From Primulina eburnea (taxonomy: Eukaryota > Streptophyta > Magnoliopsida > Lamiales > Gesneriaceae), in assembly GCF_022965805.1 (NCBI RefSeq), contig NC_133108.1, positions 22,783,545-22,847,544 on the forward strand: a DNA stretch of 64,000 bases, in the 5' to 3' direction. Of this stretch, positions 35,795-47,941 are shown one piece after another. The notes beneath the pieces were generated by a model. That model worked only from the letters and a program-made list of their open reading frames with translations, had not been told where the DNA came from and did no database searches. The position numbers and the translations under genes are program-made. How positions within the stretch are numbered: position 1 is the first letter of the stretch; each line of letters starts with the position of its first letter.

Positions 35795-35905
35795 GGTCGC
35801 CAGTGACCGCTCAGTTCAGTTTGGTACCACCCGGTCGTCAGTGACCGGCCAGCTCAGTTCAGTTTCATACTTCCCGGTAGCCAGTTACCGATCAGTTCAG
35901 CTTAG
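35795..35905. repeat. Short hairpin repeats CGGTCGCCAGTGACCG
   Basis: Three units (CGGTCGCCAGTGACCG, CCGGTCGTCAGTGACCGG, CCGGTAGCCAGTTACCG) are separated by CAGTTCAGTTT-like spacers about 45 bp apart. Each is an inverted repeat around a short loop. The same motif recurs in the LTR at 38644 (39200-39395). Confidence 0.75.
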
Positions 35906-36508
35906 TGTAGTGGCCACAGGCGTAAAACACAATCTCAACAGAAAATTTTACCCGTTATTTCAGTGCAGGGCTCCAAGGAGCAAATATTTTTACTGTGATT
36001 TTCAGTTCAGTTATGCACGTAATATAATTGCTCAGTACAGATTATTTTCAGCATGTCTCATGACATGATATTTTATCCCATGCATATTTTACTTCAGATT
36101 TTACTCGTTACCTGCGATATATGCATGCTGAGTCTTTAGGCTCACTAGACTTGATTGTTGTAGGTACTGATGAGGCTAAGGCCGGGGGCGGGGACCAGTG
36201 AGCCAGCTTGAGTCGGCAGTAGTGGCACCCGAGGACCTCAGTGCAGCAGTTGTTATTTTATTCCGCAAACATTTTATCAGTCGTTGGATATTTTTTTAAA
36301 TTGTGATTCTTGGCAAACGGTATTTTCTTCCGCTGCGATATTTTAAACTTTGAACTGGATTTATCAGGTGATTTTATGAATGAGACCATTTAAGTTCTTT
36401 AAAAAAAAAAAAATTAATTTTCCGCAAATTTTCAAAGCAAGTATTTTCGGGTCTTTACATAAGGCATCTCCAACCCTGGCGCAGGGGAGAAGCTCCAATG
36501 GGAGGTGC

Positions 36509-36509
36509 G

Positions 36510-36583
<74 letters not shown>
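36509..36583. repeat. (TA)n microsatellite
   Basis: An uninterrupted TA run of about 70 bases. ORFs rich in Tyr-Ile across it are artefacts. Confidence 0.95.
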
Positions 36584-36586
<3 letters not shown>

Positions 36587-37062
36587 CAGAGTTTTTGTCA
36601 AAATAGGAAAGTTCCCGCAAAAATTACTTACTAAAAAAAGAAAGACATAAATATAATTAATCTCGAAATAGATGTAATGCAATAAATGATAAATTCAATT
36701 ATTATTTGCATTGATTATATCAATTTTTTTATTAATTCAAATTTGAATTTTATTATTTTTATATCAATTTAAATGTGATTTGTAAATTATATGTTTTTTA
36801 TTTTCTTTATTTAAATCTATATCTATATCTATATATATATATATATATATATATAAACAGAGTTTTTGCTAAAAATAGTAATTTCCCGCCAAAATGTCAT
36901 TTCTAAAAAAAGAAAGATTTATTACTGTAATAAATTATCATTTCAATTATTGTCTGCATTGATTATATCAATTCATATAATTCAATTTTGAATTTAATTA
37001 AATTTTATATTAATTCAAATATAATTTATGTATTATATGTTTTTTTTTTTACTCAAGTTAAA
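36584..37062. repeat. Two-copy tandem repeat, each preceded by TA repeats
   Basis: Copy one starts about 36584 (AAAAGCAGAGTTTTTGTCAA) and copy two about 36855 (AAACAGAGTTTTTGCTAA). Both proceed through TTCCCGC, CTAAAAAAAGAAAGA, GCATTGATTATATCAATT and TTATATGTTTTTT. Each follows a TA-rich run (36509-36583, 36823-36854). Origin unknown; replication slippage at the TA tracts is plausible. Confidence 0.65.
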
Positions 37063-38643
37063 ACTAAACTCTATTAAAAACATAAACTATATTAAAAATT
37101 CTGCATTGATTACATCAATCATTTTAATTAAAAATGTATAAATAAATTTAAAATACAAATGATTGCAAATGTTCAGTATCACTAATGAGGTAAAATCATT
37201 CAAAAATAAATTTTTCTATTTTAAGTAATTTACTACCCAAATTACTTACTAAAAAAGAAATACAATATTTAATTAGTTTAATTAATTTCTCTAAAAATAA
37301 AATTGGTTGAGTGTTAAAAGTTATCACTACAAGAAAGTTTTCCAATGAACATTAATTTAATTAACATTTAATAATCATAAATTTTTTTATCTCAATTAAA
37401 TATTATTTCGAAATTACCTTAATTTTAAAGAATTAATGCGTTGTAGTTTTCTTCCAAAACAATATGTATATTGTATATCTTGAATTGTCTTCTTAAAAAT
37501 TTAAATAAGACAAAAAATTAAAAGAGACTCTATTCAAAATAGTTTCAAATGAACATTAAATTACTCTCAATAAACTTGTATATTATCCTCATAATCAAAA
37601 ATATTTGACACCCAAAGCATGCAATTCGAGATTTTCATAATTTGAAAGAGTTAATGTATGATATAATTCTGTCAAAAACATTCAATGTATAATTTTTGTC
37701 CCTTGAAATTTCTTATTTGAATTTAAAATTATAAATAATGCAATATTTCATATTATATTATAAATCAATTTTATTCTATTTATTTTACTAAATTTATCTA
37801 CTCCAAGATTGAATTCTGAAATTACTCCTCTTTTCAGCACCATGTATGAGTTGAATCCTTCCAAAATGTAATGTTCAATTCGTTTAAATTTAGATTTGTT
37901 TGTTGTTATGAACTACCTACATATGAAAACAACGAGAATGACAAGACACTTTGAAATATGTCTTTAATGATCGAGAATTAAAAAATATTATTCATCTATT
38001 TGTACAAAATTTTAAATATTACGTATTACTTATGTGATAATTTTCTTCTATATTACAAAGTTCACAGATACATGATGATATAAAATTTCCTGTAATGAAA
38101 TGATTAAATCAATTCTAAAGAAAGTAAGCATCTTAATTATTAGAAGACACCTTATAAAATTTATTAAAATTATTTTGAATACACATAATAAATGTTACTT
38201 AAATAACTTTTTTGATTTATACATAATTTACTTATGACCACATGTTTCATTTTTCTTTCAAAATAATAGGTTGTTGTGTATATTATGAAAATATTTTGTA
38301 AATAAAATCACAACTCATTTGGATAAAGATATCGATGAAATAGTTATGGTTATCATTCAAATGTGTCAAACAAGTGTCATGTAAAAAATTGCTTGTGAAT
38401 GTGGATTTAGACGAAATTAAGTATTTCTCATTAATTTTATTGAATGTGATTTAAATTTTTTTTATCACATGTTAAAAAATAATAATATATAGCTTTCGAA
38501 AATTAAAGAATTAAATATGTATTAAGATTGGTGGCCGACATCAATACACTAAACACGATAAGCATCATGTCATTGCTTTAGAATAACACAATTTAAAATT
38601 TTGAGATATGACAATGATTATTAGCCAAAAAAATTAATCTACA
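37063..38643. other. AT-rich intergenic DNA, no gene seen
   Basis: No ORF above background and no recognised element. Very high A+T content. Confidence 0.55.
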
Positions 38644-39982
38644 TGTATGACGGCCCGAAAATTCATGTTTGAAAATTTGCGGAAAAATTAAAATTTTTCT
38701 TTTTAAAATAAATAAAATACCTCGTTCATAAAATAAACTGATAAATAAAGTTTTATGTTCGAAATGGCAGCGGAAGTAAATGTTTGTTTATAAAAATAAT
38801 AATTTAAAATAATCCAACAACGTGAAAAAATGTTTGATCATAAAATAGTAAATGCTGAATAAAAATGAGGTCCTCGGGTCCCACTACTGCCGACTCGAGC
38901 TGGCTCACTGGTCCCCGCCCTCGATCCCGACATCAACAGTACTTACAACAATCAAGTCTAGTGAGCCTAAAGACTCAGCATGCATATATCGTAAATAACG
39001 AGTAAATAATATAGTAAAATTTGCATGGGATAAAAATATCATGTCATGAGGCATAATGTGAAAATAACTTGTCATGAGCAATTATAATACGTGCATAACT
39101 GAACTGAAAATCATAATGAAAATGTTTGCTCCTTGGAGCCCTGTACTGAAATAGCCTGTAATAATTTTCTGGTGAGATTATGGTCTACGCATGTGGTCCC
39201 TGAACTGAACTGACCGGTAACTGGCGACATGACTTAGCAATGTACGTCTGATCAGACCACTGCCACAGTACTGGGTGAAACAACTGAACTGACCGATAAC
39301 TGGCGACCGGGCCTGTAACTGGCGACAGGACTTAGTAATGCTCTCATAATCGGTAACTGACGACCGGACCGGTAACTGAAGACCGGATTTAATCATGATA
39401 GTAAAGTGACCACAAGCAATATCGCATAAATCTCAAAATGAATATTTTTCACGTAATATAATTAACCAACATAATTAAATATGAACAATTTCGATCTTCT
39501 TCCATTAAAATCATGTACTTGCGATATTTAAAAATACCTATATGGCTTGATTGAAGAGTGAAAGAAGATATAAACATGCCTTGGTTTGTTTTGACAGAAA
39601 ACAAACGAAATAACGACGCGGCGCGACGGAGACGGAGTGCTCTTCACTTTCTCGCTTTTTCTCTCTTAATTCCTTTAAACCAATCATGCACCATAATTAT
39701 TATAATAGCGTAAAAATCGTAAACGTGATGCATGAACATTTAAAAATATCATGATTTGTGCTCAGGGCGCTGCCAGGACCAAATCTCACCCCAGGTGCAA
39801 AATGACTATTTTGCCCCTGGAAACCCAAAAATTATCGTTTCAATCTTGGACCTCTAAAATTAACCCGTAGCTTACCAAACTCATTAAAATGTCCCAAAAC
39901 ATTTTTTTAAAAGTATTCCTAGACGTAAACCCGAGCCCAAACGCAAACTTAACCGACTGGTTTTAAAACTTGGACTGAGGTC
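38644..39982 (-). mobile_element. Gypsy-type LTR fragment, interrupted by the MULE
   Basis: The plus strand begins TGTATGACGGCCCGAAAA, the reverse of the 3' end of the LTR at 33099-36459. It contains the reverse of its conserved block (CTGGCTCACTGGTCCCCGCC and TCTAGTGAGCCTAAAGACTC, 38898-38979). The MULE at 39992 lies inside it, and the LTR-like sequence seems to resume at 55166-55731, where a copia element cuts in. The 5' end of this LTR is not in the window. Confidence 0.65.
39205..39395. repeat. Hairpin repeats GACCGGTAACTGGCGACC
   Basis: About six copies or half-copies of ACCGGTAACTGGCGAC and its variants (CCGATAACTGGCGACCGG, CGGTAACTGACGACCGG). It is the same motif as at 35795-35905 in the opposite orientation, expanded here. 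Confidence 0.75.
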
Positions 39983-39991
39983 CCGTTTTTA

Positions 39992-40205
39992 TGCTTTTTT
40001 TAAAAAATATTGTAAATTAAAATAATAATTATAAAAATATGGCAAAATTATAGACTTTGTAAATCTATTGTAATCCGCTGCACACTGCAGCGGATTCATC
40101 CCTTTTTTATATAAAAAAAAATTAAAAATCTAAAAAAAAAAAGGAAAACCATTGTTAGAATCCGTGACTAAAGTCACGGATTCTAAGAATCCGTGGCTTT
40201 AAATT
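39992..40205. repeat. MULE left terminal inverted repeat
   Basis: Aligns with the reverse complement of 54950-55156 over roughly 200 bp with few differences. It contains the internal palindromes CCGCTGCACACTGCAGCGG (40076-40094) and AGAATCCGTGACTAAAGTCA then CGGATTCT (40158-40185). Confidence 0.85.
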
Positions 40206-42010
40206 GAGGAGCTTGGACGATTTTTTTTCATTCAGCTCATTCCTTATTCTCGCTTTGGCTCCAAATTTTTTTTCCCTCTTCTCGCTTTCATTCAGCTAAT
40301 TCCGATTTTGAGGGAATTTCGTTCGACGACTTCAGTGCATTAAACGTACGCAAGTATTTGAATTTTTTTTGATTATTTTATTTATTATTGTCAGTTAATT
40401 ATAGTAATTATAAGTAATCACAATAGTTATTTTATTAATTGTATTATTTTACTTATTGGATACCGAGAATTTTATGACCGCATCGTAATAATTTTAAGTA
40501 ATAATAATAACTATACTGTACATTTTATTACAATAATTATAAATTATATTATTGGAATTACATGTTATAAATAAGTATTATTCCACATAGATATTAAATA
40601 ATTAGAGCTAAGTTAATTAGATTATGTTATATATTTATACACAAAAAATTAAGCAGAGAAGTGATACATTGCTAAATTTCACAACATAGAAATTAGAAGC
40701 ACAATATTTGGGCGAAAAAAAAAAATACTGTCAATCTTTCTATTCTAATTATTATCTAGAAGAAAAAAATCCATCGATTGAAAATAAAGCTTTGACAAAA
40801 AGGATAATACCGTTTAATACCAACAAAATTTTCGATAAAATATATAAATACTGCTATGGTTTTGTTGAGGAAAAATCCCTAGTGCTCCGGTGTTGTTGTT
40901 AGACAAATTATAGGTTTATTTAACTAAGTTGAAATTTTAATTTAAGTAATAATAATAACTATACTTAATTTATTTACAAAAATTGTAAATAATAACTCTG
41001 TATTAATTGTATAATTATAATTAGTTGTAATATAAATTATATTATTTAAAATATTATAATATCAATTGTATAATAATAACTATTTTCATACTTATATATT
41101 TATAATTATAAAATAATATTAATACTTTTATATTGTATAATTTTATTACTTATATATTAATATTAAACGACTCACGTAATTTTGTTATTACTTATATATT
41201 AATTGCATCACGTATTAAAATATTAATACTGAATAATTAAAATATTATTCGTATAACATTAATACCTATATATTAATTTCATGAAGTAAATTTTTTATTC
41301 AAATACTTATAATATTAATTATATAATAATTAGTATACTTAATTTAATTACAATAAATGTATAAGTTTTATAACTATTACTAATGTAATTATTATAATAA
41401 ATAAGTATTACTAATTTATTTATTGTAATTACATGTTATATTTTTTATAATAAATAACTATTGCTAATGTATATATTTTATAACAAATAAATATTAACTA
41501 ATGATTTATTGTTTGCAAGATGGCTGAAAATACGGAGAATGTGTTGTATTTGCGGGATAGACACATATCAACTAACATCAACGCTGAAAATATGGATACA
41601 ATAATTTCGCCACGCCGGTCAGACAAATGTCTTTGGAGATTGTATAATGCCGGGATTCACCTCCGTGTCCGCCTATGTCTTGCACGCATGGGCTTCTATG
41701 GTGTCATTCAGTGTGGTCCTATTAAATATTATGATAATCATTTGCTTACAGCCATTGTTGAGAGATGGCGTCGTGAGACACACACATTTCACCTAACCGT
41801 GGGCGAGGCAACAATCACCCTGCAGGACGTTGCCATTATTTGGGGGTTGAATATTGATGGCATTCCCATCACTGGTGTAGATACCGCGTGGAATAAACAT
41901 ACTTTACAACAGCGCTGCGCTACCTGGTTGGGTTTTACGCCCACATCTTCTCAGATTAAAGGTGCACATCTTTATCTGACCGCTTTGCTAGACCATTGCC
42001 TCAATAATAT

Positions 42011-44186
42011 TGTGGGGACCCGGACGCTAATCATCTTCTTATTAATCATCTTTGGGATTTCATTATCAGTTCTGATAAAACAGGGTCTAAAAATTTTTCT
42101 TTTTAAAAGAAAGTGCGGAAGGTAATGGCATCTATATAATATACATATCTGTATAAAAACTACAGTTCAGTAGAAAAGTACAATACTGTACAACCTAAGT
42201 CTAAGGTTCAATTACTAAATTCAAGTAATAACCCAAGTGTGCTACAAGTCCGGAATCACCACGCTAACTCGTCTTCTCTTATCGTCATCTCGACCCTGAT
42301 CCAGCCCCACCTGTTGTCATGCACACATACAAAACAAGACAACAGCCGGATAACTCCGGTGAGAATAATTCCCAGTTTAAAACATGGTAAGCATGTATAT
42401 AAACAACTAATTCATAAAACATGCGATCATGTATAAGCACAATATATTTCATAATCTATGAAATTAAGCATGCAGTTCAAATCAGATAAACATGCATATA
42501 ACCAATCTAAATCATAAAACATGCTAGTACAACTGAAAGCAACAACGATGGGTCCCATGATCTAGGAGCCACATCCATATAAGCATGAAGTCCTAATCAA
42601 ATCATGTCTAGACTTGACTCGATCTATAACTCTAGGGATCCCGGGGTGAATAAGACGGCACTGTCTGTCACCTACCCTCCCAATCGAGGTGCTGTCCGTC
42701 TTATTCCTAGACTTCGGCCTGATCTGTATCCGCATCTACAATAGGGGCGGTGATCTTCCCCTAAGCTGTGATATCGCCGAACATCTAGAAGTCTGGATGA
42801 TCTCGCAGACTTTCCTATCTTAATGCATGAATACACAATCTGTAAACAAGCATAATCATCTTAATGCAATGCAACATGATCTGTAAATAAAGCATAATTA
42901 GATAAAACATAAACAAGAATATAGTATGTGATTTATTGGGCAACTCAAGGATGATCTCGATTGAGTTGTTTCTTCCCGAATATCACATGAATTATACCTT
43001 TGTCGTCCCCGTCTGATGAAGACGAAGTCCTGTATTCAAATCTGTCCATCTCGAATCTGAAATGACAATATCGAATACGCTGTATTAGTGAATAACTCAA
43101 TATACAATCTGTTCTGATCAATACCCAACTCAGTATACAGTCTGATCAATATCTGAACAAGATATAATCTGATTCATATCATCGCTATCACAATACAATC
43201 TGAATCATATCGAAATCTGATTAATCTAAATCAACTGATGTTTCGACGGCATAGCAATACAATCTGAATAACCCCGTCAATCTGAACATCACAAATATAA
43301 TACTGGAATTCATAATCTGTGTCAACATAATTCATACTCTGAATAGTAACACAATTCTGATATAAAATCTCAGTCAATATCTTTCAAAAATCATAACAAT
43401 TACAGAAACAGTCTGTTCTTTAATCTGACTTCAATTCTATAATGTCTACGGTAGCAGAAACACCATATCTGAATCATATTCAAATCTGACAATATCATAA
43501 ACTCAAATCTTGTTTAAACGTAACAAAACTTACGTCCAGTTGTAGCCTGTGTTGATACAAACACAGTACCGAAGTCGGATTTCAATTCAGATAGACGAAT
43601 CGCTCATAAATCAAATTTTAAAATGAAGAACAACGCTTTCCCCCTAATCTCTCGATTTCTGAATGAAATCTGAGGAGAATTCGATTCTTACATACATATA
43701 TATATATACATTTCATGCATGCAAGGCAAGTGGCAAGGTGCATGTCTTGCACGTTTCGCGCATATGCGCGCACAAAGTCGCGCATATGCGCCAGTTCCTT
43801 CGAACTAGCAATTTCCTTCTCGCGCATATGCGCCAATATTTCCGCGCATATGCGCCACCCCTACTGGCCCTCCCGCGCATATGCGCCAACATCTTCGCGC
43901 ATATGCGCCACTGGTTCTGGCCTTGCCGCGCATGTGCGCGCATTATCTCGCGCATGTGCGCGCAAGCCTCGGCCAGCTCCGCGCATGTGCGCCCATCCAT
44001 ACAGCGCATGTACGCGGGGCTCTTTCTTGGCACACACATTTACACCTTTCTCATGTGTTCTAGTCCGATCCGTTCCGTCTATAATTATCGCGATTAATTC
44101 AATAAGTCATTTCAGATTAATCTCAGATTACGGTAATCGTATCCAAATCATTTCAGATTACGGTAATTAAATTCTCGGGCATTACA
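42011..44186 (-). repeat. Gag-only element, 3' LTR (left copy)
   Basis: Plus strand starts TGTGGGGACCCGG and ends CTCGGGCATTACA. Contains the 10-unit palindrome array at 43756-44022 and a TA-rich TATA-like stretch at 43693-43712. Small ORFs such as 43713-44039 and 43715-44170 translate the palindromes and are not genes. Confidence 0.9.
43756..44022. repeat. GCGCATATGCGC palindrome array, left LTR
   Basis: Ten units: six GCGCATATGCGC, three GCGCATGTGCGC and one decayed GCGCATGTACGC, separated by 10-30 bp of non-repeated sequence. In minus-strand orientation the array lies about 165-430 bases into the LTR, just before a TATA-like tract, so it is in U3. Confidence 0.85.
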
Positions 44187-46617
44187 TTTCTCCCCCTCTT
44201 AGATCTGAGTTCGTCCTCGAACTCACCAATCATCAAACCAAATCTATCAGAAGAACTGTATAACAGAGTTTAACATCCAAACTCATTTCACTAGCCGAAT
44301 CAATCCCATATTACTGGCTATACAACATCCGTATATGCCAATCTGCAGTCTATAACCAAACAATACCACCCGTAGTTGTTATCCCATCTGTTTATCCCAA
44401 TCTAGAACATAATCAATCTTCATCTTCCAATACCAACCATCATCATCCGACATTGGTTTCTTAATCTATCCATTCTGAACTATCTTGATAGCTACTGTCA
44501 TATAGTTAATCATATCATGACAATAATCTATATCAACTAGTACTAACATCCAGTACCAAAGCTCTATAATTATCTGTCCATATCTGGTAATATACTCTGA
44601 CTATCTGTCAATATGTAATAAATCTGCACAAGAGCTTATGATATAATCTATCACAAGTACAACTCCATCAAAATCACAATCTGATATCATCTAATTCTTG
44701 CATTCTCTTCAATCTGACTATTTCTTTGACATTGATCTATGTCATCTGATTCTGTTTGTACGTAATCTGGTACAAACTGATAGATATAGATTGAGTAATC
44801 TGTCAATCATAATCATATCATATCATAATCTAAAGAAAATGGCGGTAATTTCATTACGAAAGCCATAGAAATGTACTCCCATTTCTATTCAGAAATACAC
44901 AAATTCTGTAATAATTTTCTGATTTCTATCTTTCTAGCTTCTTCTGTTAGCAATTCAGACTTATCAGTACAATTTCTGCCAACATTTCTGTACAAATTCT
45001 GTTATAACTGATCTGATCTGTGTATATCACTACTGTTTGTTCGAATAACGTACATTCACAATCATCTGAATGGCAACTGAATCCACTACTTTGCGGTTCT
45101 GACACTATCTGTGAGTTCAGATTCGAACTATCTTGTATAAACAAATCAGTAAATAATCATAAATTAAAGAAGAAATACCTACCTGGTATTCGGCTCTGAC
45201 TATCAATATCAAAATCTATAAACAATTCTGAAACATCTGATATCATAGCATAATCAGTCCCATATAACACAAAATCAAATATCTGTTATTCTGACTTATG
45301 CTCTGTTCTGATTATTACAAACAAATTCTGAACATTCTGATCACATGTCTGGCTGTTTACACTAATCTGTATCAAACATACATGTAAACCACAGTAATAT
45401 CAATCAGATTCGAAATACAAACAACCTATACAGATCTAGTGAGTTTAAGAAAACTCATAAACAACAATTGCTGGCAATACTGATAATTCTGACTACTGAT
45501 CAATCTTCACAGTGCCCAAATCATCTGCCATATCTCATCTGCAATTAAAATATGCTCCCCAACAATATAAGATGTCTCAAATACTGATTTAGATCAATCA
45601 CAATACGCAAGCAGATATAACATAATAAGGGAATAAGAGAATAAGAAAATCTGTAAAACTCAGCAATTCTGACTTTCTGACATTTCTACTAATTCTGATA
45701 TATCTGTTACCTGTGTCGTTTACAGTCGCTGATTTCTGTCTCAACTGTGCAAAAAATTCGGTATACCACTGCAGATATCACATATTCTGAATAAAATCTG
45801 TTTCAATTATGATTCATACCTGACTAATTTCTGTATACAATAATCATTGTTCTCTGAATATTCAATAAAATCTTCAAATATTCCATTTAATCAATCAGAT
45901 GCTGTTAACATATCAAATATCATAGATATAACAAGCATAAAATCATCAGAATATCTCTGAATTTAAGAGTTAGCAATCTGTACCCTTCTCTTAATCTTCA
46001 ATATCATTCTGTACTGAATTCTAATATATAACCATTACCTGGTATCGATTCAATTCTGAAATCTACCTTTCTGATAGAAAGCAAATCTAAAATCTGATCT
46101 GACAAACATCAGTCAACTCATCTATCACTGGCAAATCTGTCACCGTTAGACTCGATTTCAGTATATCTACCAAACACATAAGGATACCATCTGTTCCTTT
46201 CTGTGATAATCGAGTCATAACAGTACAATGATCTAAGGAATTCTGGATCTAGAATCCTCATTTCTCAACTAGATCTGATCTTAATCTTACCATTTCTGGA
46301 ACACCTTCCACAATATTTCTGTACTTGTTTAGCATTACATGTCAATAATGAAATCAAAATCATATAACACAAGTACATCATAATCTAACCCAATCTCGGG
46401 TTCATTTCACTGTAGTATATAACATGTCACAGAAATCTCTGATATCTATCTTTCTTTTCCCAGAATACAGGAATCAATACTACAGTACAACCAGACTTAA
46501 CAGGTACAGCATATATCAATGCAGTTCTTTCAAAGATACTCGTAATGAATGCATTAGTATACATCAATACATATGCAACATAATCATAGAGTAACAGTAC
46601 CAGTCACTATATCATCA
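44187..46617 (-). other. Non-coding internal region of the gag-only element
   Basis: About 2.4 kb without ORFs, rich in CTGAT/TCTG words on the plus strand, starting with the polypurine tract at the left LTR edge. It occupies the place where protease, RT and integrase would be. No similarity to pol motifs was seen on either strand. Confidence 0.65.
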
Positions 46618-47568
46618 AGTGTCTCCTGGGGCTGTTCTTCGATCACCATATCCAGATGGTCCTGCTCCCTGAAATTTTCGGAAACCTCTCTGGGGACAAA
46701 CTCTAGCAAAGTGCCCCGGCTGTCGACAGATACGACAACTACCAGCAACTCCCTGGCATAGCTCCGTGGGATGTCTTCCTCTGCAATTCCTTCAATACAC
46801 TCCAGTATAGCTCGGACTAGAACTACTGGAACTCGAGGATCCACTTCCTAACTTCTTGAATGGCTTCCTTTGAGCTTTCAGCAAATCTTGCTTTCCACTC
46901 GTACCACCGTGATTATATCGAAGAGGGGATTGCTGTGTCTGGGGTTGCTTCACACACAACCTTGTCAATTGTCTAATCAGACTCGCCTCCGCTCTCTTTG
47001 CTCTACTCAAGATATCAGCGAAATGATAAGGTCGTTGCAAATTCATAAATGCAACTACCTCTGAGTTCAACCCTCTGATGAACTGATTTACTAAAGCTTC
47101 ATCATTTCCAGCTAGATGAGGAGCAAAACGCATTAGAGTCGAGAATTTAGCAATATATTCATCAATATTTAGCTGTCCTTGGCTCAAATTCTCAAACTCC
47201 AATTTCTTGTCCTCTCGGTACGAAGCTGAGAAAAATCTTTGATAGAATTCAGTTCTGAATATTTCCCACGAAATTACTGTACCTCTCTGTGCCCACATTC
47301 TTGTACTAGTAATCCACCAACTCCTGGCGGCTTCTCGTAACTGGTAAGGCACCATTTTAACCCTCTGTTCATCTGTACAATCAATTAAATCAAAAAAGAT
47401 TTCTATATCATCAAACCAGTTCTGACAGTCTTCAGATGTCTCGGTACCACTCAGAATCGGCGGCTGTAATAACTCAAATTCTTTCATCTTTTCTTCTAAC
47501 TGAGTTTCTGATACATCTCTCTGCTCAGACGAAGTACTGCCCTTTTCTGAAATTCTTCGAGGCGGTAT
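46618..47568 (-). pseudogene. Tekay-like gag with zinc knuckle, start and one codon damaged
   Basis: The capsid part (FELLQPPILSGTETSEDCQN, WFDDIEIFF, YQLREAARSWW, FRTEFYQRFFSASYREDKKL, EFENLSQGQLNIDEYIAKF) is the standard chromovirus gag core. The ORF from the ATG at 47487 ends at TGA after SPSYTGVY (about 46792). The same frame continues RNCRGRHPTELC and a CCHC knuckle CRICRQPGHFARVC to a second stop near 46618, so the TGA replaces a codon at the first knuckle. The usual start MPPRR is readable as ATA CCG CCT CGA AGA from 47568, suggesting ATG became ATA. The protein could still be made from 47487 without the knuckle. Confidence 0.8.
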
Positions 47569-47924
47569 ATCTGAATATCAAACAGATTAGTACACAATCT
47601 ATACAATCGGTCTCAGCCCTCCTCTGATCATATACCTCTGATCCAGACTCGGTTCTGATCCAGGCTTAGTAATTACATGCTGCAATCAACTCAGATAACA
47701 AGCAACATGTAATAGGGAAAGCAATAAATCATGCTAGCACCCACAATGTAGTCAACATTGAAATAAATCTCATGCTAGCAATCACATGCAAGGAAAGAAA
47801 ATTCAATCTACCCCGCTCATTCTCTTCTATCTCAGTCTAACTCAATCTAAAAGATCTATCAGTTCTGACTATCTCAATCTAAAAGATCTATATCTAAAAG
47901 AATCTATCACTAAAGGAACTATCA

Positions 47925-47936
47925 GATCTGATACCA
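47925..47936 (-). other. Primer-binding site of the gag-only element
   Basis: Minus strand TGGTATCAGATC, five bases inside the LTR edge. It matches the initiator-Met tRNA site TGGTATCAGAGC at 11 of 12 bases. Confidence 0.75.
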
Positions 47937-47941
47937 CCTGT

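Larger units (their letters stand above)
33099..36459 (+). mobile_element. Gypsy-type solo LTR with exact TSD
   Basis: Starts TGTAGAACCCG and ends TTTTCGGGTCTTTACA. The pentamers TAAGG at 33094-33098 and 36460-36464 match exactly. It shares the TGAGTCTTTAGGCTCACTAG and GGGGACCAGTGAGCCAGCTT blocks (about 36128-36210) with the minus-strand LTR at 38644. It carries two internal repeat arrays (34480-35300 and 35795-35905). There is no internal domain, so it is a recombination product. Confidence 0.85.

Noticed and set aside
36380..36682. ORFs rich in Tyr-Ile on both strands
   Set aside because: They are translations of the (TA)n microsatellite.
43756..44022. Possible CRISPR-like array of regularly spaced repeats
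   Set aside because: Units are short 12-14 bp palindromes with irregular 10-30 bp spacers inside an LTR in a plant genome, and no cas genes exist.
43713..44170. Overlapping ORFs of 60-151 codons across both strands, repeated at 49642-50099
   Set aside because: They translate the GCGCATATGCGC palindromes (repeating RICA, AHMR and YAP peptides), are open on both strands, and lie in LTRs.
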